A stretch of DNA of 64,000 nucleotides from Lasiodiplodia sp. COLG20. Its lineage: Eukaryota > Ascomycota > Dothideomycetes > Botryosphaeriales > Botryosphaeriaceae. The DNA is taken from NCBI GenBank assembly GCA_009801085.1, contig VNWV01000043.1:1-64000 (forward strand). The letters are read 5' to 3'. The translations under genes were made by a program, and so were the position numbers. Of this stretch, positions 11,258-22,554 are shown piece by piece. How positions within the stretch are numbered: position 1 is the first letter of the stretch; every line of letters begins with the position of its first letter. The notes beneath the pieces were generated by a model that worked only from the letters and a program-made list of their open reading frames with translations, had not been told where the DNA came from and ran no database searches.

Positions 11258-11345
11258 TAGACCCGTGTGAGAGGCTGTGGCATGGATTGAGCACTAAATA
11301 CATAGAACGGAAGAATAACGTAACGGGACACGACCTCTTGCCCAT

Positions 11346-13234
11346 TTAGTCGCTCGATTGCACCACCTCGATGTGGGTAGCCGACGGCTTGCTGCCATGT
11401 TCTACTTGCTCCTCATCTCTCTGGGCCCGTGTGCCCAAGACGGAAGCACCATGGCTGTAAGCCTTCGTTGATCCATCGTCGAAGACCTGAGAAATTTCCT
11501 CGATGGAGAGCGACTTCGTTTCCGGATAGTAGCAGTAGATAAGACCGACGTAGAAGCAGTCTATGACAATGTAGACGGCGTAGTACTTCCACGCGATATT
11601 CTCCAGAGCAATGGGGTTGACAAACTGGTTGAATGTGTTGGCCACTTGCTGAACCGCAAGGTACAGAGCAAGACCTTTGGCCCGAAGCTGGTATGGCAAG
11701 ATCTCGGCGCAGTAGGAATAGTTCAGTGTCGTCCATGCAATGTTGTAGAATGCATAGAACAAAAAGAGAAACGGGATCGCAACCACGCCGAGAGTCGTGT
11801 TTCCGCTTTTTGCGAATCCCGCCGAAAATCCCATCACGAAAGAGTAACAGAAGATCATGCCCGTCGTCGACGTGAGGAAGAGAGGCCGCCGGCCGAGCTT
11901 CTCTGCTTTGAGACCAGCCGATTCCGACACTATCAGATTCCACGCCGCGAGACCAGCGTTGATTGCCACAAGCTGTTTCGCCGATCTGACCCCGACCGAC
12001 TTGAGAATGGGTGCGAGGTAACTGTTCCACATCAGCCATTTGCCTTCGATGACTCCGCCATTAGACATACTAGGACACAATCCCATTGCCCACCCAATTG
12101 ACGCCAACCGCCATAGTCAGGCAAACAAGGAGCCGGTGGCGATTGCCTCTCGTTCTGGAGAAATCGAGCTGATAAACGGTTGGTAAGCAGAAGCCCAACG
12201 CACTGAGCACTACTTACGTATGAAGCCTCATTACTCTGCGCATCTGTCTGGATGGCCACTTTGATCTCCTCGAACTCCCATTGAACAAGCTCATCATTCT
12301 CGTCGCCATTGGCGTGGTATTTAGCAAGAATGCTCAACGCCTCGTCAAGCTTGCCCTTTTTGACCAAGAATCGGGGCGACTCAGGGGCATTCAAGAGGAT
12401 GAGAATGACGCCAACAGGTCCGATAATTGCACAGATGCACGGGAAGCGCCAACTCCATTCACTCTGGATCCCGAGACCGATGACTGCATGACTGGTCAGT
12501 TTAAATCCGAAACAAGTTGGGAAATGCATACTGCACATGATGGCACTGAGTAATGAGCCAACGTAGTAGAATCCATAGTACATCGAACCCATGGTTGCAC
12601 GAAGCTTAGGGTGTGCCGTCTCTTGTAGGAGAATTGGGGCGGCTGTCTTGGCGAAAGAGCCTCCAATGCCCATTATTACACGTGCTAAACGGGTTAGATT
12701 TGGCCAAAACCCTCTGCAGACAGGGATATACTTACAGAGCATGAAATGAAGAGTATCCTTTGCCAACCCATTCCAGACGCCACCGGCGACGACGAATACT
12801 GCTCCGATAATGACAGTCGGCTTGCGACCCCAAGTGTTGCAGACCCAAGCTGATACGAAACTTAACACAATGGCAGGGAGGAATATACACGCTGAGATGG
12901 CCCCGAGGAGGGCACCCGAGGGGTTGTCAAAGTATGCGTTCCACTGTGGAAGAGCTTGGAGACCAGTAAGAAGCGACTGGTCATCTGGAGAGCACATGTT
13001 AGTCACCAACGTAGATAACAAGCCTGGTGGTGCTTACAGCCAAGGTAGAATGGGCACAGCATGCACCCAACAGAGTAGAAGATGTGTTTTCGTAGCGATG
13101 CATCTTTCCACCACTGCGTGCCGATGTTGTCTGAGATGTAGACAGGTCATCAGTCCCTCGCCGTCTTCGTGAGTTTTAGAGGAAACCTTACTAGGAACAT
13201 CCTGAAAAGTAGCAGGGCGCTTTGCGTCACACAT
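11346..13234 (-). CDS. MFS sugar transporter (hexose/lactose permease type)
   Basis: Plasma-membrane transporter of the fungal sugar-porter family, with 12 predicted membrane spans. Exon 1 (ATG at 13234) encodes MCDAKRPATFQDVP. A second exon gives NNIGTQWWKDASLRKH and the first span up to FYLGYDQSLLTGLQALPQW. Family signatures include ILLQETAHPKLRATMGSMYY, the loop PESPRFLVKKGKLDEAL, and near the end YCAEILPYQLRAKGLAL and YYPETKSLSIEEISQVFD. An intron near 12160-12220 and another near 12010-12060 restore LDFSRTRGNRHRLLVC and NWVGNGIVSYYLAPIL. Length and order are complete, with no break. It lies between the dehydrogenase remnant and the aldolase, so it is the likely importer for the local catabolic block; the substrate is not deducible. 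Confidence 0.9.
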
Positions 13235-13681
13235 TGAGAAGTCCTACTCGGTATGGATCAAAGGATCAAGTGTTAGGTGGATTGGGGAACTTCAGAAGTG
13301 ATGCTTAAATCTGGTCCTTAATGACTCAGCTGGCGCACGACCGCTATCTCGAATGCGGGGATGCGGGGGAGGATCTAGAGAATTCTGGGGTAAGACTACT
13401 AGAGACGTTTAACCGATCGATTTCGCCGGTCTGGCACGCACGAAAACTCCTGTCATTATTAGTTTTGCCTTCGGCAAAATGCGTCGTAAAGTCGCAGTCT
13501 CATTCATGTCGGTCTTCGGTCTGACTGGCGTTTTCAGATCTGCTCTGGAATAATTGCATAAAGAAAAGGCTTGTATTCCCGATCGTGCAACTATATCTTT
13601 TCCGCCGCCTTCAATTCAGGTGTTGCTTTAGCTGCCAATCCGTAGCTTTGCCACAAGCAACTAACTCTTTTCTCTACGAAA
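13235..13681. promoter_or_regulatory. Divergent promoter with TTTTGCC-TTC-GGCAAAA repeat
   Basis: Shared upstream region of the transporter (minus) and the aldolase (plus). At 13458-13479 it carries ATTAGTTTTGCC followed by TTC and GGCAAAA, a perfect 7-bp inverted repeat. Its first 12 bases are identical to 10365-10376. The repeat in two intergenic regions of one gene block suggests a common regulator. No coding sequence is seen. Confidence 0.45.
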
Positions 13682-14817
13682 ATGCCGCTCAACACAGCCA
13701 TCCACTCAGCTCTTCAAAGCCCTTCGGCGGCTTTGGGATTTTGGCTCACGTATGTTCACCTGTCTCTGCATTTCAATCGCCCCCCCATGGCTGACGTCAT
13801 CCACAGGCTCCCCAGCGCGGGCGCCGCCAAAACCATCCTCCGATCTACTTCGAGTTTCCAGCCCGGAGGTTTCAGCTGGGTTCTCATTGATGCAGAGCAT
13901 GGATTGATTTCAGATAGAGACTATTATGAGGTTTGCTCATCTACTGTTGTTGGGTAGATTGTTGACTGACACATGCGCAGCTCACAAATGCTATTGCCTC
14001 CGAAGGCGCAAGCCCATTCATCCGCGTCCCCTGGTCAGACGAGTGGATGATCAAGCGCGCTCTAGATGCTGGAGCTCATGGGATCGTGACACCGATGTGC
14101 CATTCTGAGGTGCGTACCTTACATGACGGCTAGTTATACGCGATGCGGTACTGTTAAGATATTGACTTTGCCATAGGAGGATGCTGCCCGAATTGTCAAG
14201 TTCTCAAAATACCCACCACTTGGAACACGGGGCTATGGTCCAATGTTTGCATCCCATACGTTCCGCGACATGTCAGGAAGTGATTATGATGATGGAGCAA
14301 ATGATGAGTTAATTGTAGTAGTGCAGATTGAGTCGAAGTCAGGAGTGGAGAGTGTGGAGAAAATCGCCAATGTAGACGGAGTGGACGTGCTCTTTATTGG
14401 TGAGGCGACAAGAGCGCTTATAGTTTACGAGGGTGCTGATGTGTCCGTCTGCAGGCCCATTCGATCTCGCGAAACAAATGGGAGTTGTCCGAGGTGGCCA
14501 AGAGCACGAAGAAGCGATTCGGCGGATTCTCAAGGCCGCTCATTCAGCCAACAAAAAGGCTGCCATATTCTGTACGTCTTGCATCTCTTACGGTTCTATT
14601 CCTTTCGAGTCACACCCTTGGTACCGCCCGATGAAATCTAACGGAGTTATTTTCAGGCACCGATGGTGTTGACGCTCGAATTCGCGTAGGACAAGGATTT
14701 GGCCTGGTCTCTGTCACAACAGATGTTGGGGTATTGGCCGATGGAATGGCACGCGAGCTACGGATGGTTAGAGACGGGTCGGCGTCGAAAGACGGCATTT
14801 CTCGAGATAGCTACTGA
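13682..14817 (+). CDS. HpcH/HpaI-family 2-keto-3-deoxy-acid aldolase
   Basis: Class II, metal-dependent aldolase of the HpcH/HpaI (2-dehydro-3-deoxyglucarate / 4-hydroxy-2-oxoheptanedioate) family, which cleaves 2-keto-3-deoxy acids to pyruvate plus an aldehyde. The start is MPLNTAIHSALQS at 13682. Five short introns join exons that carry the family signatures: GGFSWVLIDAEHGLISDRDY (metal-site E and H), FIRVPWSDEWMIKRALDAGA followed by HGIVTPMCHS (catalytic Arg and the KxxLDxGA loop), YPPLGTRGYGPMFASHTF, VQIESKSGVESVEKIANVDG (second metal-site Glu), FIGPFDLAKQMG, and a C-terminal DARIRVGQGFGLVSVTTDV. The gene is complete. With the adjoining sugar transporter, SDR and hydroxyacid dehydrogenase it fits catabolism of a sugar acid such as a 3-deoxy-2-ketoacid; the specific substrate is inference. 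Confidence 0.88.
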
Positions 14818-15437
14818 TAATCGTAAATGACGCGAGGCTGACACATCATTACGAAACGAATGATCTTATTAGTATTAGAATATATTCAGGTGACTCTCCG
14901 TGTAAATGTCACCGATGGCGGAAAAATTCTCGTCTGTGGTATGGTTGTGTGGGATTTGAATGCGCTTAACTGCTGGACTTCGACTTGGCTCCTTATGTAA
15001 TTTCTCACGTGCATGTTGGTTCTTCTTTGGAGCTCTACCTGCGTGTCGCCCCTATCTGCTGAACTAGCTGTTGTGTCGGGCATGTTGGGGCCGTCGGTTC
15101 TGTAGCGCCTGTTGGACCGGAAAAACCTACTAATCGGCTTGTTCTGCTAAATCTGCTAAACTTACTGGGCCGATTGAATCGTCTGCGGATCCTCCAGAGT
15201 TTCAGCCCAATCGGTGCCTCGACGGAAACAGGAAACTTGCATTACATCTAGGGTACGTGGCGTGGAAAAAGAGTCACTGCGCCACCAATTAGCCTCTTTG
15301 TAGCTTGCATTTAAATGCTTCTTCGAGATAAAAGGCTGCGCAAGATCGAGTCTACGATTATCGTTCGACTTTAAATCATTCATCAACTCACAAAGTCATC
15401 AAAGCAAAGTCAAATCAATACACGGGTTTCGCCGACC
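14818..15437. other. Intergenic region, no gene seen
   Basis: About 620 bp separate the aldolase stop from the dioxygenase start. A CCACCAATT (CCAAT-like) segment lies at about 15280-15290. I see no coding sequence or repeat. Confidence 0.5.
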
Positions 15438-16744
15438 ATGGCTTCAACTTCGGCAATTACTCAGTCTCTCGAGACGAACGCTGTCCCTCTCACAATTAAC
15501 GTTGTTGGCGGCAGCAGAGAAGACGTGAGTCAACCATTCCTCTTCCTCCTGCACACTGAGGCTAACCTGATCCCCATAGGTCCCAGACTGGATCAGAGAA
15601 CTCCGTACGAAAGGTTGGACCGTCGTTCCCGAGGCCATCTCCAACGCAAAGGCCCTTGCCTATGCAGACAAGGCTCACGACTGGCTTGAAGGCTGGGGGC
15701 TCGGCTACAACCGGAACGATCGTTCCACTCTAAAGGCTGTCAACTTGCCTTTCCATCATCGCGGAGGAATATTCGCCCGGTAGGTCCAATTCGCCAAACT
15801 GAGCTTCCAAGTATCCTTCTCTAATTATCGCATCTAGATATGGTGTTGCCCATGAGCAATGGGTTTGGGACCTGCGATCAGAGCCCGATCTTGTGGACAA
15901 GTTTGCGCAGATCTGGGGGACTGATGAGCTGCTAGTCTCATATGGTAAGCCGGTTTCTGTGTCCCATATCCGATGAGTCTTCTAAAGTCAACTCGCAGAT
16001 GGGGTGAACCTCTCCATTCCCGAATCCGAACGACCAAAGACCGACCCAGTGTTCGCTCCCTGGGCACACGTCGACCAGTCTCCTTTTCGCACCAACCTTC
16101 AGTGTATCCAAGGAATCGTCAATCTTCTTCCAAATGGACCGGAAGATGGAGGCCTCATGGTTCTCGATGGGTCAAATGCCTTATACTCAGAGCTGTGGCA
16201 GCACTTCGACCACAGAAAAGGCGAGAAAGGATGGAACAAGTGGGAGCAGCAGTTTCTTGATGAGGAAATGTGCCAGTGGCTCGAATCAAAGGGCTGCAAA
16301 TGGGTCAAGGTCTGCGCTCAGCCGGGCGACCTTCTTCTCTGGGACTCGGTACGTCTCTCTAACTGTAACCAGAATCACTCAACCGAGGAAAAGGCTGACG
16401 GCATGCAGAGGACAGTTCATTACGGCGCCGCCCCTTCGTCGACCAACCCCCGCTTCGCTCACTGTAAGTGCTAGGCCGTGCCCGACCGACTTTTTGAAGT
16501 GACTAATTCATCTTTAGACGTTTGCTATAAACCTGCGTCTCTTGTTTCCGAAGAAATGAAGAAAGACCGTCTGAAAGCCTTTGCGACGAAGAACAACACT
16601 GCTCATGATCCCTCTGTCCTTCGAGTTCTTCCCCGTCTCCCGCCGGATGATCACCCTTCGTACTCGCAAGCAGTTAGTAGGCCACTCCAAGAGCCCGTGT
16701 TGTCAAAGCGAGCCCGGCAGTTGTGCGGCTTGGATCCTTACTAG
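15438..16744 (+). CDS. Phytanoyl-CoA dioxygenase (PhyH)-family Fe(II)/2-oxoglutarate oxygenase
   Basis: Probable non-haem Fe(II)/2-oxoglutarate-dependent hydroxylase. The ATG at 15438 begins MASTSAITQSLETNAVPLTI. Introns at about 15523-15579, 15782-15838, 15944-15998, 16349-16408 and 16464-16516 restore one frame. Visible motifs are VPDWIRELRTKGWTVVPEAI, the iron-binding H-x-D in WAHVDQSPFR, the core GIVNLLPNGPEDGGLMVLDG, and PGDLLLWDS joined to RTVHYGAAPSSTNPRFAHY, which supplies the distal His and the 2-oxoglutarate-binding Arg. The C-terminal tail is soluble, ending KRARQLCGLDPY. It is complete and lies at the end of the catabolic block. Whether it acts on the block's substrate or is an independent accessory gene cannot be told. 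Confidence 0.85.
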
Positions 16745-18639
16745 TCATCAATGATGACCCAAAGGACGGCAGATCAGTAAAGCTAAGGGTGGACGAAATG
16801 TTGCGCTAAAAACATTTGGATTTCCGAGGCTCCAAGCTGGCGCTCGTATACGCCAGCTATATAATCTTTAATAGTCATTCAAGTGTAGCAACTCAAAGTA
16901 CTTCCACACAGCTCAGCCCTTTTATGCATTGAATCGACATAAATAAGTTACAGTGAGCATTTCTACAAACCAGTCTTATAACTAATAGACAAACCAAATT
17001 TGTGGCATTCTATGAACCTTGCACCTAAGATTACTGTTAGGAGTTGGCCTAACCCACCGCACTACTCCATCAGCGCGGGCCCTCCTAAGGGCAGAATAGG
17101 TACTATAATAAACGCACTTAGAGATAATTTAGACGTGGTCAATTACTAAACCATGTCGGAAACGTATGTTTATAACAAGTACGGTGGGGCCTGCATTACG
17201 GATCTACTCTATCAATTGACTTGTGGAATAATCGATACTATGGCCAGCAGCTCAGTAAACGCCTCGGAAACAACGGAGTTGATGTACCCATCTTTACATC
17301 GCTGTAGAGCATAGCCGGTGACAGTCGGCCGTTCACGATGCTTAATTGCGTTGCAATGGTGACCGCGATGCCCGCAAGCACACTGTGCAAGCTGACTGGC
17401 TCCTCCAAGGGGAAAAATGCCCGAGGCCAGGCTCGCGACTGATTAAGGACATGTTCCGGATGTGTTATAAGAATAGACCCGCCTTCGATCAAGGGGGCAA
17501 CACCAATTAGATACTCTAGATGCAGTTCGCAAAGAACATAGCTGGACTCATACTTCCACTCTCGCAAGTGTTTATTATTTATATAATAAATGCGAAGTAC
17601 ATTTCGTTTCCATCTATGCCTTGTATTTACATACTAGACTATATACTTGACCCGCCGTCCCTCTTCATCTGCGACGGGGTCATTGGAGAAATTCTCACGC
17701 TCGTTCGGCCTGTTGAGCCAAAGCAACGGCTGTCTACGGACCATGGCCATGCAGAATAGCTAAAAGTAGCATTAAGGCGTAAACTGATATCGCTATAATT
17801 TATTATAAGCTGTTAGCGGGTTGACTTGTGCTTCTTTCGGCAGAGTATGAACAAATCTTAAAAATAAAGAACAGAGCAAGCACTTAACTTACTATAACAG
17901 GGCATCCTTGGAGGAGTATAGGTATATCGAAGCTATACTACTGAACGAACTGACGAAGGAAATCGAGGCTCACGCTTCGTAGAATGCCGGACAATATTAC
18001 AAACCCAAGATGAGACCAGAGTGAAACTATTATACGTACCGGGCATTATGAGCAGCCTAGCAAAGTACCTTAGCCCAAGCAGATATAGCAGCGGCAAGAA
18101 TGGAGCCCACAATTGTTGTCAGGAGCAATATGATAATATGTAAGTAGCGCCCTCCGGTCTTGTTCTAATGCTATGAGATGATAACGGTTGCCATGCCGGC
18201 ACGTATCCGGAGCAATGCCTCAGTTGGCCCGTGGCCGACTGAGGCATTGCTCCGGATATCCTTGGCGGTGCAGTCGTAAGGAGCGTTATAACGCATTCAT
18301 ATTATACAATTCTAGCTTTAATTTTTCAGCAATGTGGCTACATAAATTCGAAATAGATTCTTATTGAGTCTCCATTCGCCGGGAGCTGTGCATGCTCCCT
18401 TAGCGTTCCGACCTCGACACCATAGCCCAAGCAAATCAGGCCGTGCCGCATGACTTACAAGGTCGACTAGGTAAGCAGGAGCAATATTGTCCGCAAAGAT
18501 TAATTTCAACAAAAAAAAAAAAAAACCAACCCTCGTCTTCCGCAAACGTTTGTGCAGTCGGTCGTCCCCAACGATTGAAAGTTATGGAATGACCTCTCCC
18601 ACCCTGCTCAATATGTCAGTCAACGCCAGGTACGATTGG
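16745..18639. other. Gene-poor accessory region
   Basis: About 1.9 kb of middling-AT sequence with short frames only. A 109-codon open frame at 17238-17567 on the minus strand has no recognisable domain. An A-tract of about 14 occurs near 18510. A perfect hairpin lies at 18204-18258 (separate entry). No gene can be supported. Confidence 0.5.
18204..18258. repeat. Perfect 21-bp inverted repeat (hairpin)
   Basis: TATCCGGAGCAATGCCTCAGT at 18204-18224 is followed after 13 bp by its exact reverse complement at 18238-18258. The loop itself holds GGCC facing GGCC, so the stem can extend. It lies in gene-poor DNA between the dioxygenase and the nitrilase relic. A miniature element or a structured relic is possible; function is unknown. 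Confidence 0.85.
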
Positions 18640-19721
18640 GATTGAAGAGTACGGGCTTAAAACTATCGTTTGAACAGCCTTGCTGTTTTCTAGGAGCCCG
18701 CATTCTGTGTACGACTCGGACCGCAGCACTTGAGCTGCAATGGCTGCGAAGGATCGCCTCTTCTCTAGCCAGGCGTTGGCTTGCATTACGGCCGAGGATG
18801 AGATTCCCCTTCACAGGAGACGAGAAGTTTTGCATGTGAGCCATTTTCCACATTGTTTGCTAGCTCGCAACGTGGATCTGTACCCCTTGAGTGTACTCGT
18901 GCATGCGCAGTAGTGGTATCATGTGCTCGGCGCAGCAGAGGGCTCCAACCTTTCCAAACGGTATCAGGACCATTAAGTTCAAATCTTCCAACCCGGAGTT
19001 ACCCCCGATGCCTCGTTCTGGCCTGGCCAGCTTGATTTTGCGGTGGTGGTTCACGGGGACATCGTCGGGTGAGATGAATGTGTGCGGAACGTAGTATGAG
19101 TTCTTTACACACTTACTGCATCCCAGTACGACGAAGATACCGGCCTTTTCGGCTGCAGCGAGGATGCAGTTCGTCTGAGACGAGTCGCGGTCGAGCGAGC
19201 GTCGGCGGTATTCATGGATGAGACGGTGCTATCAGTCAAGTAGTCGAAAGATTCGTATGCACGGAACTCTACTAAGAATATCACTCAAGTACATTTTACT
19301 CTTTACTGCTTTCTCTCCTTAGCAGCTTCTTTTCGTACATAGAACTTAGTCGAATGTTAATTCACTTTGTTTCGCAACAGCCCACATAGTCTGACGTCAG
19401 CCTTTAACATAATCGAGCAGAGTGTTGATTAGGCTGTACTCACATCGGGTATCCTGGGATGAAAAGCTTGGGAAAGCCGAGAGCATCGAAATCCCGTCTT
19501 CCGGCTCCTTGGGTGAGCTGTCTCAAGATGTAATCAAACTGGTCGGCCTGCACAGCCCCCCCCCCCCCCTCGAGCGAGCTGAGACAGGATGGGCATGTTA
19601 CTGGGAAGAGTATCGCTCTAATTCCAGATTCGTTGCGGGTGGGAAATTGTTCGACTGCTCGCGACAAACCATCTATCTCAAGTAATAGCACCACGGCAAG
19701 GCTTGGTGAACTGCCTATCAC
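18640..19721 (-). pseudogene. Decayed nitrilase / cyanide hydratase-like gene
   Basis: Minus-strand pieces of a carbon-nitrogen hydrolase appear in the right order. At about 19440-19500 is GRRDFDALGFPKLFIPGYP, the family start with the catalytic Glu position altered to Lys (normally FPE). At about 19130-19230 are YRRRSLDRDSSQTN and CILAAAEKAGIFVVLGCS. At about 18865-19070 come VNHHRKIKLARPERG (catalytic Lys) and FGKVGALCCAEHMIPLLRM (catalytic Cys). Weak C-terminal similarity (AIAAQVLRSESYTECGLLEN) is at about 18690-18790. The pieces are separated by stops and frameshifts. A 14-C run at 19556-19569 lies in the N-terminal part. It is judged a pseudogene; whether some breaks are unrecognised introns is uncertain. 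Confidence 0.65.
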
Positions 19722-20253
19722 CTACTCATCACCGCCTTGACTAAGTCGGCCGTATACCTAGCTAAGCTATTGTACACCTGATGTGCAACACACCCCTCTC
19801 ATGAGCGTGCTTGCGAAAGCTCGTGAACCTGACTTCCCTTGTCTTGTCTTTCGTGCCTATGCCGCGTCGCAAGTCGCGTGAATGAGCCGAGAGTCGCTCG
19901 GATCACTTGCTTGCTTACGCCGTGAATTTCTTGCTTGGTAAGGATCTTCCCATTCGTTTAAAACAAATAGGCATCGCTATCTACGTTCTTTCTTACCTGT
20001 TATCATTAGCTAGATAACCTGGAATGCGTTTGATACGCCGTCTCTGATAGTCCTAGACTTTAGAGGGACGTGAAACTAAATGAATAAATAAATATAGACC
20101 GTTCTACCGATAGAAGAACTATAATGCGTGATTTATAGCCTAGCCCGTGTCTAGGTAGAAGTGCTCTACTCTAGAGGGGGTGATAGGACTTTTAGTACCG
20201 ACCTTCGTATTCCTACGTAAACACCTAAACGCCTCGCTATAAAACGTACTACT
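19722..20253. other. Intergenic region with AT-mutated patch
   Basis: From about 19990 to 20250 the sequence is TA-rich and CA-poor (for example around ATAAATAAATATAGACC), resembling a short RIP-affected relic. No coding potential is seen. Confidence 0.4.
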
Positions 20254-21303
20254 CTAGAACCAGGCTAGAGTCCAGAGTGCAGGGAGATTGGGCCACTTTT
20301 CTTGCCAGCTACCGAGAATATCCGGTACACGTTCATCAAAGCCGATTCTGGCAGTGCCATGGCCTCGATCCCAGCCTTGAGGGCCCTTCAATGCTCTTTC
20401 CTCCTTCGCGGCCTCGTTGAGTCTGGTGGCTAGATCGAGAATGGCTTTACCACCGACGAGGGCCTCCTCGTGGTTGTCCTTGATGTCAACGTTGAAGACG
20501 TGGACTGGACGATTCAGAGGACTGCCTCTGTTGAGCAAATCATCCACTACAGCATCCCAACAACGCTCCTCGCAAGTGATGACAACATCCACCACGCCGC
20601 CCTCAACTCCAATGGCACCCTTGTCCTCCTTGTGGTTCACGCGCGGTACACCGACGCGCCAGTCTTGCCAACGCTCGGGGTAGCGCTTGGTATTACGGTT
20701 GCGGTCCAACATGTTGAGGATACCGTTGGCGCGGTATAGACGAGCATCTTTGGACTCGAGCTCCCGATACATGGCGTCGTAGGTTGTGTTATTGAAGGCG
20801 TAGACATTCGGCTGAGATATGCTCGGACCCGGGAGACGCACGAGGGAGCCGGTGCCGAAGGAGATGACGGGGTATTGGGCGGTTGAGAGTTGCAGATGGG
20901 CTTCCATGGATCTGCGGAAGACAAGCTAGGTTAGTTCTGAGCACGCGAGATGAGGCAGCGCGGGAGACACAGGGACAGCAGGAAGCAAGGGCACATGCGA
21001 CAGCGGATGCACAGATGTGAATTGATGGCGTGGTATATCTACAATGCACGAGGGCTCTTTTGACAGGCGGTCCCAGTATCCATCGTGGCAGCCTGCCCTC
21101 AGACGGCAGTGAGCGACATACCTGTTGTTGTTGCTGGCGCACACGGTACAGAACTTGAGCTTGAAGCTGCCGTCAGGATCATTGTTGGGTGCAGACTGCG
21201 TCACCGGCTGAGCACCGTCGACGGAGACGGCGGGCGAGTCATCAGGAGGCGGCGGCGGCGGAACAGGCGCAGCCTTACCGCGCAGCCGTGGATCGGCAGA
21301 CAT
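20254..21303 (-). CDS. SSU72: Ssu72-type RNA polymerase II CTD phosphatase
   Basis: Nuclear cysteine-based phosphatase that removes Ser5 (and Ser7) phosphate from the RNA polymerase II C-terminal domain and belongs to the cleavage/polyadenylation machinery. Predicted 279 residues in two exons, 21122-21303 and 20254-20911. The 210-nt intron is unusually long for this window and splits the Arg codon of the active-site loop. The spliced motif is [11 protein letters not shown], a C-X5-R-S phosphatase loop at about residues 50-62. Downstream are [40 protein letters not shown] and the general-acid region [13 protein letters not shown], all typical of Ssu72. The N-terminal 45 residues form a Pro-rich extension ([10 protein letters not shown]) common in fungal copies. 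The gene is complete. Confidence 0.96.
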
Positions 21304-22554
21304 GGTGGTGAGTCTGTATGACGGCGTCAGCGTGGTGAAGATTGCGCAGTTGGGTGGCGGGGTTGAGAGTTGACGCGTTCAGAAAATTTGCGTATACGGT
21401 AATGTTGTCTCCTCATGGGGGTAGGACAGCTCCAATAAAGGGTATCATCATGGAAGGGCGGGCAGAGGGCGGCGCGGGGTGGCGGGGACACGTACCTGGA
21501 CAGAGTTGTTGACGCGCAGGAATGGGAACGTGCTGCAGACGTTAGGTGGTGGTGAGGTCGAGCTCTAGCGGAAGGGTCACGTGAAGAGAGAGGTCCGGGC
21601 GCCTCGCTTCCGACAAGGCGGCTGCAGTTACAGAAGTCTCACTCTCGAGACTAACGCCAGGCTAAGGCAGGCAGCTGCGCGTTCGCGCGGGAGCCGACCA
21701 ATGACGAAAAGGTTGAGCGACGGTCGTTGCATCGTCGCCGGCGCTGGAGGAGGCGGCGGCCGCTCGCTGACAAAGGCGGGGCCTGGGCATTCGGGCATTC
21801 GAGTCCGTGCCGACGACGAGCGCGAGCGGGCGCAGGCACAGCAGGGCTCGTTGTATGGTTTCGTGGTGTGCTGGTTGTCAGGCGGTACGGTGCTGCGAGG
21901 CTCCTGATCAGCGGTGCTCAGCATTCTGAAACGGCCGATCTATTATTAGCCCCCGAACAACACAAGCCCGCCTGCGTCTCGAAGTCACGGGGCGTCTCTG
22001 GTCGCATCGCATGCCCTCAGCGCTTTTCTCAGCACCACCGCTCGAGTCCCGGCCTCGTCCAGCCTGCCCCAGTGCCCGCACCCCCCGAGCCTCGCCTCGC
22101 CGACAAGCCCGCGCGGCTGTCACTGCTAGCGCCCGGCTGGAGCGACCCTTGGCCGCGCCTCCGCTCAGGCCTGACAGCCCACAAATCCATCACCACCACT
22201 GCTCAACACACACGAGCGTTGCCGTCCGCCCTCGCAGGCCCCGGCCAACCCCCCCGCGCCGATTCGATTGGCCCCGTCCGCCCGCCTGCGCGACGGCCAC
22301 GCCGTCCAGAACCGCCCCGCGCCCCGCGCCCCTCGCGCTATTCGCTGTGCCGACCCTAAGCTCGCGCCGCCGACAACACGCGCCAACCCTCGACGACCCT
22401 CGACCGCGTAGCTCTCTGCCGCTGCCCTCCAACGCCTCACCGTGTCCGCCTACCTCGGGGAGACGAGTCGCAGCGCAGCCCGGACACTCGCATTACACAC
22501 GCTGCGCGCACGCGCCATTGCTGCGTCGACCCGGCGCGCCTTCCCGGCGCTCTC
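21304..22554. other. GC-rich divergent promoter and leader region
   Basis: This 1.25-kb stretch lies between the divergent SSU72 and SH3-protein genes. The part from 21900 is C-rich on the plus strand and looks like an untranslated leader. Open frames through it are by-products of high GC with no domain content. Confidence 0.5.

Noticed and set aside
17238..17567. Minus-strand 109-codon frame between the dioxygenase and the nitrilase relic
   Set aside because: No recognisable domain, no supporting exon structure and surrounding decay; insufficient to call a gene.
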